Of a stretch of DNA of 64,000 bases, positions 9,601 to 19,698 are shown piece by piece. The position numbers and the translations under genes were made by a program. The notes beneath the pieces are model-generated. The model had not been told where the DNA came from, searched no databases, and was given only the letters and a program-made list of their open reading frames with translations. Numbering within the stretch: the first letter of the stretch is position 1; each line of letters begins with the position of its first letter. The stretch is from Leptodactylus fallax (lineage: Eukaryota; Chordata; Amphibia; Anura; Leptodactylidae), in contig CAMRHE010000462.1 of NCBI GenBank assembly GCA_947044405.1, positions 345,001 through 409,000 of the forward strand. The letters are read 5' to 3'.

Positions 9601-12417
9601 CTGTTTGCTGAGCAGGACACTATGAAATACCTCAGTAAATACAAACATTGCCTTTACCATGAGAGATTATTTATTACCATTACTCGAAATCTAATATAAA
9701 TGCAAATAATACACACAGTAAGTATATGTATTACATTATACAGGATTGGAGAAGCACACTTGTGGTGATTCTAGAAAACGGACTTGCAGTAGACTGCATG
9801 TTATCTTTGTGTTTACATAGAGAGAGCTTTTATCAGCAAACTGCAGTTAGCTGAACTGGTTGTCATGATGGCAGAGCAGCAAGAGAACTCAGCCCCCTCC
9901 CCTCCCAAAGAGCAATGACTCATCCCTTCAATTAGTTATCACAGGACAGGGCCCAAGGAAACGATATGTAAGCAATAGTGGAATAATCTAACGTAGCAGT
10001 GCAAACAAAACAGTATAGCTAAAGCAATGTATTTAAGAAAACTCTTGAATTTATATGAGCTAGCAGTATAGATGGGACTACCCCTTTAGCTCTGTCTCTG
10101 TTTATACAGCGATTATTGAGCTCAGTGTTAGCTGTATAAAGAATAATGCATTGAACCCCCTTCCCCAGTGGTGAATGCAAGTATTGCAATTGTTATGTCT
10201 GTGGCAATAGAGGAAGCAGTATAGTATCATACCCCTCCACTATAAGCTCCATTGCAGTTGTGTATGCTGTCCCTATGCCTCCAGCGTATATATACTGTAT
10301 AATATATTACACTACGAGGACAAAGGTTTAATCTTTTGGTTGCAGTCATGGTACAGTTAGTGGGCATCGGCTACCTAGGTGAGATACTGTTTGCAATATG
10401 CTGCAGTAAGACATCTAAGAGATGTTTCTTCATTTCCCATGTTGTCATAAAGTTGCTGCACTTGAGTTGAGAAGCAAGAAAAGGACAGAAGAAGGCTTTG
10501 TTGCAGTCAGTCTTAAAACAGCTAAAGGTAACACCTGGCTGTGCACCATGTCTATGTTGTGCTTGTAGTAGAGAGTGTAACATTTTTTTATATACTTTTA
10601 AGTTACTGAAATGGTAATACATTTTGTTTCATTTCAATCCATTAGTTAAGAGAACAAGTCAGGATAACAGAAATTATCTGCGGATATGGGCACAAGAGAA
10701 CCGATCTAAGCAAAAAGATACTAAAGAATTGCCCAAGTTAAACCAGGTATTTCCTTGCTGACTCAGCTGATCTCATTGTTGTATGTTAGTAGTATACTTT
10801 TTTACAAGTGCATTACTGTACATTATACAGGTAACAAGACTATACAAGTAGTATCTTAGACAGGGGCATGGCTAGGGAGGTTCTTGAGGGTATGTGCCTC
10901 AACGGGAAGTGCCAACAAGCCACCCTGCCTTTACCCGGATATTAAGATGCAGAACTAAAGAAGCAAACTGAAATTTTCTGCTGGGTGAAGGAAAGCATAC
11001 CTACACAACAAGATTGTTCTTGTTTTATATGTTTATCATGAAATCTAAAAATACGGAAGCTGGTGTTCAATGATATACATAGTGGGAGTTCCTCTATGCC
11101 ACTCCATTATGTTGCTATACAGTAGTTTGCACCCTAGATAGAAATGCCTGGCTGTTACACCCACCCTTTTAGAATGCATGTCAGTTGGAAGAGGGGAGTA
11201 AGCAGTTGCCGAGACTTCTGGCAGTAACTTATCTCCTCAGGAACAAAAGGTATTGGGTTTCTCTTCTCCAACATTATCAGTTAAGTCGGAAGAACGAGGA
11301 GGCCCCTAAACAGTCAGCTAGTCCTGATAATACCTGTGGCTGTGGCTGACCTTTCCTTTATGTATATAGGGTTCTTTATCCCGTATTTTTGACTGCTGTC
11401 AAAATAAACTATAGATCTAGATAACAAGCATAAGAAATTGTGTTCTTGCCTGTACCACATCCTATGTAAGTGGGAACAACCTAAGCCTGCTGTTAGCCTT
11501 ATTGTGTGTCATTCAGTGGCGACCAACTTACTACAAGTTATAATCAAGGATGCACCATGTAACCATGGAGCAAGCATTTGAGTTTTTGATCAAAGGAAAG
11601 AAAAAAATGGCTACAATAGCAAAAATATTATCTACATTATGTAAATCCTGTCAACGTAAATTAGGTCATGATATATGGTTCTTCAGTACATCTCTTCTTT
11701 GTTTATTTATAGGGGCAGTTTATTGAATTGTGTAAGACCATGTACAATATGTTTAGTGAGGATCCAAGAGAACAGGAACTCTATCATGCAACGGCAGCAG
11801 TTACTAGCTTACTGCTTGAAATTGGAGAGGTGGGCAAACATTTCCCTTTGCAGCCCACAGAAGAAATCCCCAGTCACAGCAGCAAGGAAATTCCATGTAG
11901 TATCAATGAGAAGAAGCCCATCCAAACATACCAGTATGTGCAATCAGAAGCTTTCTCTACCAACCTTGTGGCCAGTGAGAATATAGAAGAAATCAACTCT
12001 GATCAAATGGAGGAGGTCAAGCTCGAGGACTCTTCTCCAAGAGACAACGGGGCCTGCTCATCAATGCTCATATCAGATGATGAGACAAAAGACGATAGTT
12101 CCATGTCTTCATACTCTGTGCTGAGTGCTGGGTCTCATGAGGATGATAAACTACAATGTGAAGATATTGGTGATGACACCATTCTTGTACGGAATAACCG
12201 CCAAGCATCTTTGCCTGTCAGTACTAGCCTGGACCAAGACTGGGCAGTTACATTTGAGCAATTCCTAGCTTCCCTTTTGACAGAGTCAGCCATTGTCAGA
12301 TACTTTGAAAAACCGGTGACCATGATGGCTAGAATAACTAATGCTAAAAATGTCAGCATTATGGGGAAAGCTTTCCCTTCTACAAGTGACTATGACCTTG
12401 CCACTATCTCTGGGTGA
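3549..12417 (+). CDS. TBC1D9: TBC1D9 (TBC1 domain family member 9), C-terminal part, 8 exons
   Basis: The product belongs to the TBC family of Rab GTPase-activating proteins and carries GRAM domains, a TBC domain and an EF-hand. Only the region after the TBC domain is in the window. Exons, by GT/AG boundaries and continuous phase, are 3549-3678, 5022-5120, 6168-6236, 7627-7867, 8171-8236, 8433-8519, 10646-10746 and 11713-12417. Recognisable stretches include NKDSTLPPIPHLHSLL, IEQMRFKQRLKVIQTLEDTT, DELEELFALFK, an EF-hand loop DENGDGLINFRE, FEATQYFFEDI, and a serine-rich tail with KLEDSSPRDNGACSSML. The stop follows DLATISG. I rejected the paralogue TBC1D9B because the last exon matches TBC1D9 as I recall it. 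The 5' exons, including the TBC domain, lie left of the window. The neighbours downstream are UCP1 and ELMOD2, as in mammals. Confidence 0.95.
3679..5021 (+). other. TBC1D9 intron with an unclassified GC-richer repeat-like block
   Basis: Bases about 3850-4600 are clearly richer in G+C than the surroundings and look like part of an interspersed element (GACAGAGTAGAGAGGTACC, then CCCAGGGGAACTACTACC). I cannot assign it to a family. The rest is ordinary AT-rich intron with a 17-T run before the exon. Confidence 0.4.
5022..5120 (+). CDS. TBC1D9: TBC1D9 exon b
   Basis: Exactly 33 codons, KFGSIRSDLIEQMRFKQRLK through TTKRNV, between a T-rich acceptor ending TTTGTAG and the donor GTAAGG. Both boundaries are phase 0. 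Confidence 0.95.
5121..6167 (+). other. TBC1D9 intron with TATA-type simple repeat
   Basis: A run of TATATGTAGT-like units occupies about 5438-5508. Nothing else is recognised. Confidence 0.6.
6168..6236 (+). CDS. TBC1D9: TBC1D9 exon c
   Basis: Exactly 23 codons, VRTIVTDTAFTIDELEELFA then LFK, with acceptor CTATTAG and donor GTATTT. Phase 0 on both sides. Confidence 0.94.
6237..7626 (+). other. TBC1D9 intron with simple repeats
   Basis: An A-tract/G-tract junction lies at 6422-6448 and a (GATA)n microsatellite at about 7493-7515. The open frames here have no family resemblance. Confidence 0.6.
7627..7867 (+). CDS. TBC1D9: TBC1D9 exon d (EF-hand)
   Basis: Begins AEHLTSCYWGG and ends SGL plus one base before GTGAGT. 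It holds one canonical EF-hand loop, DENGDGLINFRE, with Asp at position 1, Asn at 3, Asp at 5, Asn at 9 and Glu at 12, so calcium binding looks intact. Confidence 0.95.
8171..8236 (+). CDS. TBC1D9: TBC1D9 exon e
   Basis: Completes the serine split at the previous donor and reads AACHGDLSEKLKLLYRMHLF, then Pro and one base of the next codon. Acceptor TCCTCAG, donor GTGAGT. Confidence 0.93.
8433..8519 (+). CDS. TBC1D9: TBC1D9 exon f
   Basis: Reads DLLPDQEEPDSAFEATQYFF then EDIAPESSH, and leaves one base (G) before the donor GTATGC. The reading frame joins directly to the next exon found at 10646. Confidence 0.93.
8520..10645 (+). other. TBC1D9 intron of 2.1 kb
   Basis: No exon is recognisable here by eye. 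The intron contains one TTAA-flanked short element (9515-10089). Mammalian TBC1D9, as I remember it, has about 25 extra residues at this junction; I could not find a matching exon. Confidence 0.6.
9515..10089. mobile_element. TTAAAGGGG inverted-repeat element (T2/Kolobok-like)
   Basis: The left end TTAAAGGGGTTTTTCCAT pairs imperfectly with the right end ATGGGACTACCCCTTTAG. The element is about 575 bp with no open frame of note and sits within a TBC1D9 intron. Confidence 0.55.
10646..10746 (+). CDS. TBC1D9: TBC1D9 exon g
   Basis: Two bases complete a valine codon, then KRTSQDNRNYLRIWAQENRS, then KQKDTKELPKLNQ, ending AACCAG/GTATTT at a codon boundary. Lysine-rich linker upstream of the last exon. 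Confidence 0.93.
11713..12417 (+). CDS. TBC1D9: TBC1D9 last coding exon
   Basis: Starts GQFIELCKTMYNMFSEDP after TTATAG and runs 234 codons to TGA at 12415-12417. It includes a helical segment ending SLLLEIGEVGK, then an acidic, serine-rich stretch (KLEDSSPRDNGACSSML, SDDETKDDSSMSSYS) and the conserved C-terminal block TFEQFLASLLTESAIVRYFE. The end reads DLATISG. Confidence 0.95.
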   Translation, partial: GQFIELCKTMYNMFSEDPREQELYHATAAVTSLLLEIGEVGKHFPLQPTEEIPSHSSKEIPCSINEKKPIQTYQYVQSEAFSTNLVASENIEEINSDQMEEVKLEDSSPRDNGACSSMLISDDETKDDSSMSSYSVLSAGSHEDDKLQCEDIGDDTILVRNNRQASLPVSTSLDQDWAVTFEQFLASLLTESAIVRYFEKPVTMMARITNAKNVSIMGKAFPSTSDYDLATISG

Positions 12418-13390
12418 AGACCACTATGGTAAATGTAAATAATATTCTGTCGTTATCATTTTTTATTTTTCAGTAGCAACTGTCCTAAGCCAGTTAGTCC
12501 GATTAGAAGCGCTACATCTGTTTTAATATTTTAGTCTAAAAAATGCACAATTTACAAATGACTGAGGATGTTATTATGGATTTTAACACTTTCCCTAAGT
12601 TCCACCCATCGCATAGGCATGAGTACAGATTATTGTGAATAATAAATTAGAGATTTTAGACTACATAAATGTATATTAACTTAACCCAAAAGTAGTAACT
12701 TTATGATGAGTCCCCTATTGGACAAGACTGTAGATAACACAAAATATGGTAAAATGCCACAATATTCTCTTTGAACAACATACTACATACTGCATCCTGT
12801 GTCTTTTTAATAATCCTGTAAATACATTATTATATGAACCTGGATATATATTCAGTCAGTGGGAATGTATTGTCACTTTATTATACAATATCCCAATCCC
12901 TCTCTGAGCTATGGTTTGCTGTCCATTGGACACCTGCACTTTGACTTCCAGCTTCTTTAGAACGTGAATTACCAGGTTTTTCTTTGATTTTTATCAATAT
13001 GCATTTCATACAGCAATTTTTAGTTCTCCTCTAGTTTACATCAGGTGTCATGGTGCAGAAGTGTATCTGGTCTTGTGCCCAAAAATAAGACAATTGCTGC
13101 AAGTTTGTGCTGGATACCAGGTTGATTTGTTGCGGAAAGATGTGGAAGGCATAAACTTTGCCACTTATTTCATCATTTTCTATCATGTACCAATTCATTT
13201 ACTGTGTGTATATATACACTTTTATTTTTAAATTTGGAAAGTCTTATTTTTTTAAGCTATTTTTAATTTCCGGTAGTTATTGTATAAATATATATTGAAC
13301 CCCTAGATGTTAAGAAAATGTAATGATAAACCAATGCTGCTGTTTCGTTCTGCTGTTTACAGTAAATAAAAGGGTTCGTTGACATAACGT
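12418..13390 (+). other. TBC1D9: TBC1D9 3' UTR with poly(A) signal
   Basis: Sequence after the stop is AT-rich with no repeats recognised. A poly(A) signal AATAAA lies at 13365-13370, followed by a TGT/GT-rich stretch, so cleavage is expected near 13385-13395. An earlier AATAAA near 12640 is a possible alternative. Confidence 0.65.
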
Positions 13391-14391
13391 CTTCTATCAT
13401 TTGTGCAGTTCATGGATTTAATTCATTTGCATATAATTTTGTTTGATCATTCGAGCTATTAATAAATGATAGTTGTGCACATACAGGTTATGAACAGTAT
13501 AAGTCACTGCCATACTATGGATCTACAAATACTTATGAATAGAGTAATATGAGATTAGAGGCTATGTGTGATTATAGCAGATAAATTAAATTTCCTTCAT
13601 TAAGAATTATTGCTACAATGCCAAAAGCAAGTAGGTAGAACAGTACCAGCACTATGGTCCATGACCTTAGGGAGCTCGATAGTCCCCTACTGCTTTTTTT
13701 ACTCCAGCAGGTAAGGCCTATTTACTTACTGATCTCCGCTCCTGCCCATGGCCACCTCCACTTCCCCTTTAGCCCTATAGGGGGCCCCATGCATCCCATA
13801 TCACATACAGCAGCATCATAACAGTATCAGGACATTGCTGACAGCGATGTGATCTGGGTTGCAGTTGGCCTCCTGGAGGGCTGAAGGTGAAGCTAAGGTG
13901 ACTGGGACAGATGTGGGGATCTGTAAGTAGGGACCCAGCAAGAGTATTTGGATGAACCTCCTGAGACGAATGGTGCGAGCTTCGCCTGGCAGTTTAGTTC
14001 GGAACGAAAACGTTCTGAATTGCTATAATTAGAAGAGTATAATGATCAAAGGCCCAGGGAAGGTGAGCAAACAAAAAAAAGTTACTTGCCTCTTAGGCCT
14101 GTAATTGGGGCCCAACAGGCCCGAAGACCTGCACCAGAGCCCAGAAAAGGTAAGTAACACTGGTTTGTATGTTTAATCACCTCTCCTGGGCCGATCATTT
14201 TACTCTGTCGCCAGTGTGGGACATTATACTGTTGTTTTTTTTTCATAGACCCAGAATGGTTCACACTGAATATGTTACAATGGCTAAACTGGCCAAACCA
14301 AGCAGCCACAGTAAACCTAATATAACCTTGCTAAAATGAACATCTTTCAAGGTGTGAACTGTTATAAACCTTCAGGAAAAAAGTTCTATTG
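13391..14391. repeat. Intergenic, mainly one interspersed repeat (family X)
   Basis: Bases about 13640-14250 share wording with 35770-36480: 'TATGG..CC(C)ATGACCTTAGG', 'CTCCAGCAG', 'TATTTACTTAC.GATCTC', 'GGGGGCCCCATGC', and 'GTATGTTTAAT.ACCTC'. The two copies have the same orientation. The family is unnamed to me. Confidence 0.5.
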
Positions 14392-14396
14392 CACAT

Positions 14397-15353
14397 TGTG
14401 ATGATTCTGCCTAAATATGGCCATGACTCAGCTGTGTTTTGGTCTCTGGGTATAGGATGTCCCTTCTTGCTTGCTTGCATACTGTGCGCAGCTACAAGCC
14501 TAGGTGCATATTGGCAGTAGCGGCCAGGCTGGAACACTAGGGCTCCATTGTATTCCTATACAGCCCTGGCTGATCAAACAATAGTGCATTGTTCAAGCCT
14601 GGGCTGTTGATCAGATATGACTGATAACAGTGTATCAATTCACTTTGGTCTCATCTACATACAAAAGATCTGGATTTGATTGAATTAACTCATCAGACGT
14701 ACTGTCGCCGGTGACCTCATTCTGGGAGGTGGCATAAAGGGTATAAAAGATGAGGTAAGAGGTCTGTGGGAGGAGATTATGCTATGGAGAGTATGCTATA
14801 GAGATTATGCAGGAGACTATCACTAAGAGATCATGCTATGAAGACTGTGCTGAGATCATGCTGGAGAGTTGTTACAGACAGACCATGAGGAGATTTTTGT
14901 GATTGACTATTGGACTAATGCTGAGAGACTGTGAAGAGCATGCACGCGGGATTATTGTACTGTGATGCCACATGCTAGGAGTTAATGCCACATGCTGAAA
15001 AGCCTCCACTGGTGACTCACACATGCCATGTGTGAGTGTTGGACTATAGAACCACATCAAGGACATGTGTGGTAAAGTAATTATTTCACCTTTAATCCCT
15101 TTTATTTTATTTGTACTGTATCTTGTAACTAGTAACTGTTAATGCTTGCATATATCTGCATATCTGTTCTGATCTGTATATGTTAGATTTTAATACCGAC
15201 CCATTTAGGGGTTAATAAATATATAAAATTTAGAAGGCTTGTCTTGTATTTATCCGGTGAACCCGGCACTCACTGGCGGTGAGTGTGGTTTTTATATGAA
15301 AGAGGACTCAGGGTGTGGCCACAGCGGTGTTGGCGCACGGAGGATCTTTCACA
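14397..15353 (+). repeat. 5' LTR
   Basis: Begins TGTG and ends CACA. A TATA box TATAAAAG lies at 14742-14749 and a poly(A) signal AATAAA at 15214-15219, giving a U3 of about 370 bp and a long R region. Confidence 0.93.
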
Positions 15354-15374
15354 TTGGTGGCAGCGTGGTGGGAT
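15354..15374 (+). other. Primer binding site, tRNA-Leu-like
   Basis: TTGGTGGCAGCGTGGTGG directly follows the LTR. TGGTGGCAGCG is complementary to the CGCTGCCACCA 3' end of a vertebrate tRNA-Leu as I remember it, followed by a 2-base slip. The tRNA identity is an inference. Confidence 0.6.
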
Positions 15375-15485
15375 CTTAGGATAAACGGTGTGTGTTGGTG
15401 ACCTATATCACTCACATGCTGGGGATTATGGTAATCCTATGAGACAAGCTCGGTATTAAAGCAAGCATTAAGATACAGTGAAAGT

Positions 15486-16028
15486 TTGATACAGTGCTGT
15501 TCCCCCTCCCTTACTCTTTGTATTCTATCCTATCTTTTATTTGGCAAATACCAGTGGATGGCTAGTGGGCTCAGAAGCAGATCTCCAGAACTGCTGAACC
15601 AGGCTTTTGGAGATCCTGAGCGTATGCTTGAAATGGAGGCAGCCACAGCCATGCAGAGAATCGAGCAGAGTCCTGATTTTGGGGCTAGGCCAGGAAGTGC
15701 AGCAAGCAGCCCGGTCCCAAGGATTACTTCACCAGGAGGGACCAGTAGCCTCAGCCTTGCTGGGGGAATGGCTTCAGTCTGGCAAATGGCCCTGCAGCAC
15801 TTAAGCACCAGGGACCCTAACATATACCAGCAGGCGTTGCACTGTTTTCAGGAAGCTGTAGAACGAGAACGGCAGGCTGCAGAACGAGAACGGCAGGCTG
15901 ATCGTGAGGCTGCTGAGCGACAGGCAGAGAGAGAGAGAAGAAAGCTGCAGAATGGGAACGGCAGGCTGCTGAGCGACAGGCAGAGAGAGAGAGGAAGGCA
16001 GCAGAATGGCAGTATCAGCTTGAGCTGA
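15486..16028 (+). pseudogene. gag-like region of the LTR element, frameshifted
   Basis: The likely start is the methionine at 15558 (MASGLRSRSPELLNQAF). The region runs through a Gly/Ser-rich part to a highly charged segment of repeated ERQAAERERQA units that should form a coiled coil. Within a GA-rich run near 15927-15945 the frame shifts; the charged repeat continues in another frame as AAEWQYQLELKRRE to about 16140. The downstream CCHC knuckle ends in a stop. The element therefore probably cannot make a full capsid protein, although it could borrow one. The family assignment rests on position and composition, not on a confirmed match. Confidence 0.7.
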
Positions 16029-16244
16029 AAAGGCGGGAAATCTCCCAGCAAGCGCAAACTCCAACAACCCTGCAGAGACCCTCAAGTTGGAAGGAGAAGC
16101 CAGGCCGGAGTTCACCCCAGCCGTCTTTCGTCAGGTCAGGTGAGACAAATTATGCCCCCGGGTGGTCCCTCCCCTGTCCCAAGAACTCTGGGCACCCTAG
16201 TGACCTTCCCCAAACCCCAAGGGGAGGTTCGGCGGGGCCATGCC

Positions 16245-16277
16245 TGTAACCCGACAGGACATTTCAAGAAGGAGTGA
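16245..16277 (+). pseudogene. Degenerate CCHC zinc knuckle
   Basis: The bases read CNPTGHFKKE followed by TGA, where the family pattern has Cys (TGC/TGT). One base change has turned the last zinc ligand into a stop. Confidence 0.7.
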
Positions 16278-16331
16278 CCCAACTACCCTGAGAACTTCCC
16301 TGCTTCTCAAGCCACAGCAGGTGCCCCATCT

Positions 16332-18020
16332 GTGTGTCTGGATGGGGGTGCAGGAAAAGGAATGCGGACTGTGGGACTATTGACTGATTTGCCTGCTAAT
16401 GTACTGTTGGGAACTGATTTGGGACCTGTGATGTCCCAATATGGGGTGGGGAGCAACCCAATTTACTGTGATGGACTGTCTATGATTAATGCTGATAATG
16501 TGTCTGTCATATCTGCAGAGAGGGCCCGTAACCCCCCCTCTGGGATACTTCCCATGGCAGTAAGTGTACCTGCTAATGAGTTGCCTTCAGCTGAGAGCAG
16601 GGAAGATGCAACTGAACTTCCTGCAACCCAGCTCAGCAAAAATGTTAGTGATGCTTTGTTTCCTCCGGTGCTAGGAACCAATGAGACTAAGTCTGTAGAC
16701 ACACCCACATCTGCGGGGGCGTCGCCCTCCCAGCTTGTTAATCTGTCTACCACAAATCTCATTGAGGCCCGGTGTGAATTAACAATTGCTAATGAAGGTA
16801 CTGTCAATGTAATTGCCAATGCTTGTTGTGAAAATGTACAGGGTAGCTCTTCTGAGTCACTGGAAGCGACTTCTACTATTTCGCCCAGTGCATCCGATAA
16901 GCACCCAACTACTGACCATGAGTCAGGTGGTCAGGTAGGTTATGGGGATCTCATGGCCGATCCAGGTGAGGGACGGACTGCTGGTAGTGCGGTGTTAGCC
17001 CGCAGCCAGAGTGCTACAAGGGTGGAGGGCGTTCCAACCCTTGAACCGTTGCCTACACCACCTGGAGTCGGTGCTGTGACCGCCATGACTAGCCTCACTC
17101 CCTTGAAGCCGGAGGAGTCCGGCCGGTATGAGACATACACGTCTCTTCTGTCCAGTTCTATTCCAGGAGCGCCCATGGCCCAAGTGCAGACGGCATGGGG
17201 TACTGGAGATGTGATCCAAGAAGAGGGTATGTCCAATGTATTACCTGTCAATGTATTGTGGGGGGATGTTTTGGGGAAGCATGATCTCAGTCATTTGCCC
17301 AAGGTATCACCATCACCCACCCAAGTACAGGAGAAACAGGATGTAGGTGTGGAAGCAAAGGGAGAGGTGCAGAACCCCCTAGAACTCTCCCAACTAGCGG
17401 CTAGTGTGGGGAAGACCCTGAGAGAGAAGGCCAAGGGTAGCCAGGAGAGCAGAGATTGCCAGGATGGGACCTCTGGAATGGTACCCCAAGGGCCTGAGGT
17501 CATGAGTGTGGCTCCACAGGGTGCCAGTACTCAGAAAGCGGACCCAGAACAGGCAGGAGGTAGCCAAGTGTACGTGGCTCAGAGCCTGGGCCTTAGAAGT
17601 GTCCCTAGTCAGACTAGAGAGACAGAAGGGGCCAGCAGCTATGTAACATGCACCTCTCTTGTGTCTCACTCCAGCCAAGAGTTCAGAGAGGCTGTCCAAG
17701 CTGACCCTAGTCTGGACATATTGAAGGCGCGTGGCGCTCAACCACCCTTAGAGTCTGACAAGGCCCGAGTCTGCTGGGACCCCGGGGGGAAGGTGAGAAA
17801 GCCTTGGGGCCAGAGCCTGAGGAGCTGGAGGCGGAGGTGCTTTCAGAAGAGGGGCGTAGGCCCCTACTTCCTGCAAGCCCCATCTAAAGGGGGAGGTGTG
17901 ATGATTCTGCCTAAATATGGCCATGACTCAGCTGTGTTTTGGTCTCTGGGCATAGGATGTCCCTTCTTGCTTGCTTGCATACTGTGCGCAGCTACAAGCC
18001 TAGGTGCATATTGGCAGTAG
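16332..18020 (+). pseudogene. Protease remnant plus linker ORF reading into the 3' LTR
   Basis: A 562-codon frame opens with a segment LLTDLPANVLLGTDLG that resembles the C-terminal strand region of a retropepsin. The active-site Asp-Thr/Ser-Gly part is missing. The rest is Ser/Thr/Pro/Glu-rich with no recognised domain, then SSQEFREAVQADPSLDILKA, which resembles the linker segments of vertebrate gypsy polyproteins. Reverse transcriptase, RNase H and integrase motifs are absent. In a second frame the bases before the polypurine tract read LEAEVLSEEGRRPLLPASPI then TAA (17885-17887), which looks like the original pol C-terminus joined here by an internal deletion. The last 40 or so codons are LTR sequence. 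Confidence 0.65.
17886..17896 (+). other. Polypurine tract
   Basis: AAAGGGGGAGG lies immediately before the 3' LTR, the expected plus-strand priming site. Confidence 0.85.
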
Positions 18021-18853
18021 CGGCCAGGCTGGAACACTAGGGCTCCATTGTATTCCTATACAGTCCTGGCTGATCAAACAATAGTGCATTGTTCAAGCCT
18101 GGGCTGTTGATCAGATATGACTGATAACAGTGTATCAATTCACTTTGGTCTCATCTACATACAAAAGATCTGGATTTGATTGAATTAACTCATCAGATGT
18201 ACTGTCGCCAGTGTCCTCATTCTGGGAGGTGGCATAAAGGGTATAAAAGATGAGGTAAGAGGTCTGTGGGAGGAGATTATGCTATGGAGAGTATGCTATA
18301 GAGATTATGCAGGAGACTATCACTAAGAGATCATGCTATGAAGACTGTGCTGAGATCATGCTGGAGAGTTGTTACAGACAGACCATGAGGAGATTTTTGT
18401 GATTGACTATTGGACTAATGCTGAGAGACTGTGAAGAGCATGCAGGCGGGATTATTGTACTGTGATGCCACATGCTAGGAGTTAATGCCACATGCTGAAA
18501 AGCCTCCACTGGTGACTCACACATGCCATGTGTGAGTGTTGGACTATAGAACCACATCAAGGACATGTGTGGTAAAGTAATTATTTCACCTTTAATCCCT
18601 TTTATTTTATTTGTACTGTATCTTGTAACTAGTAACTGTTAATGCTTGCATATATCTGCATATCTGTTCTGATCTGTATTTGTTAGATTTTAATACCGAC
18701 CCATTTAGGGGTTAATAAATATATAAAATTTAGAAGGCTTGTCTTGTATTTATCCGGTGAAGCCGGCACTCACTGGCGGTGAGTGTGGTTTTTATATGAA
18801 AGAGGACTCAGGGTGTGGCCACAGCGGTGTTGGCGCACGGAGGATCTTTCACA
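17897..18853 (+). repeat. 3' LTR
   Basis: Same length as the 5' LTR with no indels and about eight substitutions by eye. TATA box at 18242-18249 and AATAAA at 18714-18719 correspond exactly (+3500) to those in the 5' LTR. Confidence 0.93.
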
Positions 18854-18858
18854 CACAT

Positions 18859-19448
18859 GGACATATTAAACCTTTGTAAAACCTGTGGGATTGCATGTAC
18901 AGGCTTCTATGAGCCATGCTATGCTTCTATATATCTCCAATTACATATAAAGTACAGTATATGGGAGTTTTCTCTCTGATATCACACAAATCTAACAAAA
19001 TGAAAGTTGTACCTTTATATTATCGGTTGCCACCTTAGAGAGATTCTCTCTGGCATAAGATGTTCCATAGAGCACCATACACAGACCCTGCAGTCCTACA
19101 CAATGGTCAGTAGACCTTGTACCTAGCACATGGAAGGTAGGTGGTAAATAACTTGAAGAATACAGAAGTCCTATACCACTCTTTCAAGCCATGCACTATA
19201 CTAGATATTAGAAGCCTCCATTGCATTATCTGTCAGAAGGTTAGACAATATAGAGCAGCATGCTATGCTCTTTTTACCAGAAAAAAAAAATATATTATAG
19301 CATTCATCATTCTAAGTGCACTTAAACAGTGGCGCTTAGACAGGGCATGAGACAGGTAAGTGATGGAAGAATACCAAATAAACTTGCTCTGTAAAATATA
19401 GCCATCATACAACAATTGGTTTGCAAGGTTTACACTCTCTTATCTGAT
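18859..19448. other. Intergenic, nothing recognised
   Basis: AT-rich sequence without repeats or convincing frames on either strand. Confidence 0.6.
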
Positions 19449-19685
19449 GCTAGGTTCACACTAGCATTTTCTCTCCCTTGTTCTAGATCATAAGGGGACT
19501 ATAACAGATGCAGAACACAAAATCAGCAGTCAAATACAGAGCCCAGTGGACCCCATCGGGTGTCTTATTGTTTTTAAATTGAAAAATGTGGAAGAAAAAG
19601 TCCTTCTTGCAGGAATTTTTTTTTTTTTTTTTTCTTCACTGATTTTCGGCGGACACTGCAGAGAAATCTGTGAATGTAGCCTTAG
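19449..19685. mobile_element. Short inverted-repeat element, 'CTAGGTTCACAC' family
   Basis: The left end GCTAGGTTCACACTAGC pairs loosely with the right end TGAATGTAGCCTTAG. Internal phrases (CAGTGGACCCCAT, AAAAAGTCCTTC.TGCAGGA) are shared with copies at 57502-57749 and 57785-58020. It abuts the truncated 3' side of a Tc1 copy. Confidence 0.6.
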
Positions 19686-19698
19686 CTCCATCTATACC

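Larger units (their letters stand above)
14397..18853 (+). mobile_element. LTR retrotransposon, non-autonomous (pol largely deleted)
   Basis: Two 957-bp direct repeats (14397-15353 and 17897-18853) start TGTGATGATTCTGCC and end GGATCTTTCACA, flanked by the 5-bp target duplication CACAT at 14392-14396 and 18854-18858. A primer binding site follows the first LTR and a polypurine tract precedes the second. The 2,543-bp interior keeps a gag-like region, a broken zinc knuckle and a protease remnant. There is no reverse transcriptase, RNase H or integrase. By eye the LTRs differ at about eight positions, so insertion was recent. The best guess is a Ty3/gypsy-type element; an endogenous retrovirus is less likely, as no envelope-like membrane protein is visible. 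Confidence 0.93.

Noticed and set aside
14872..15066. Identical small minus-strand frames here and at 18372-18566
   Set aside because: They are the same position in the two LTRs, not two genes.
15801..16115. 104-residue minus-strand frame rich in Ser/Leu
   Set aside because: Antisense of the charged gag repeat; composition follows from the GA-rich tandem sequence.
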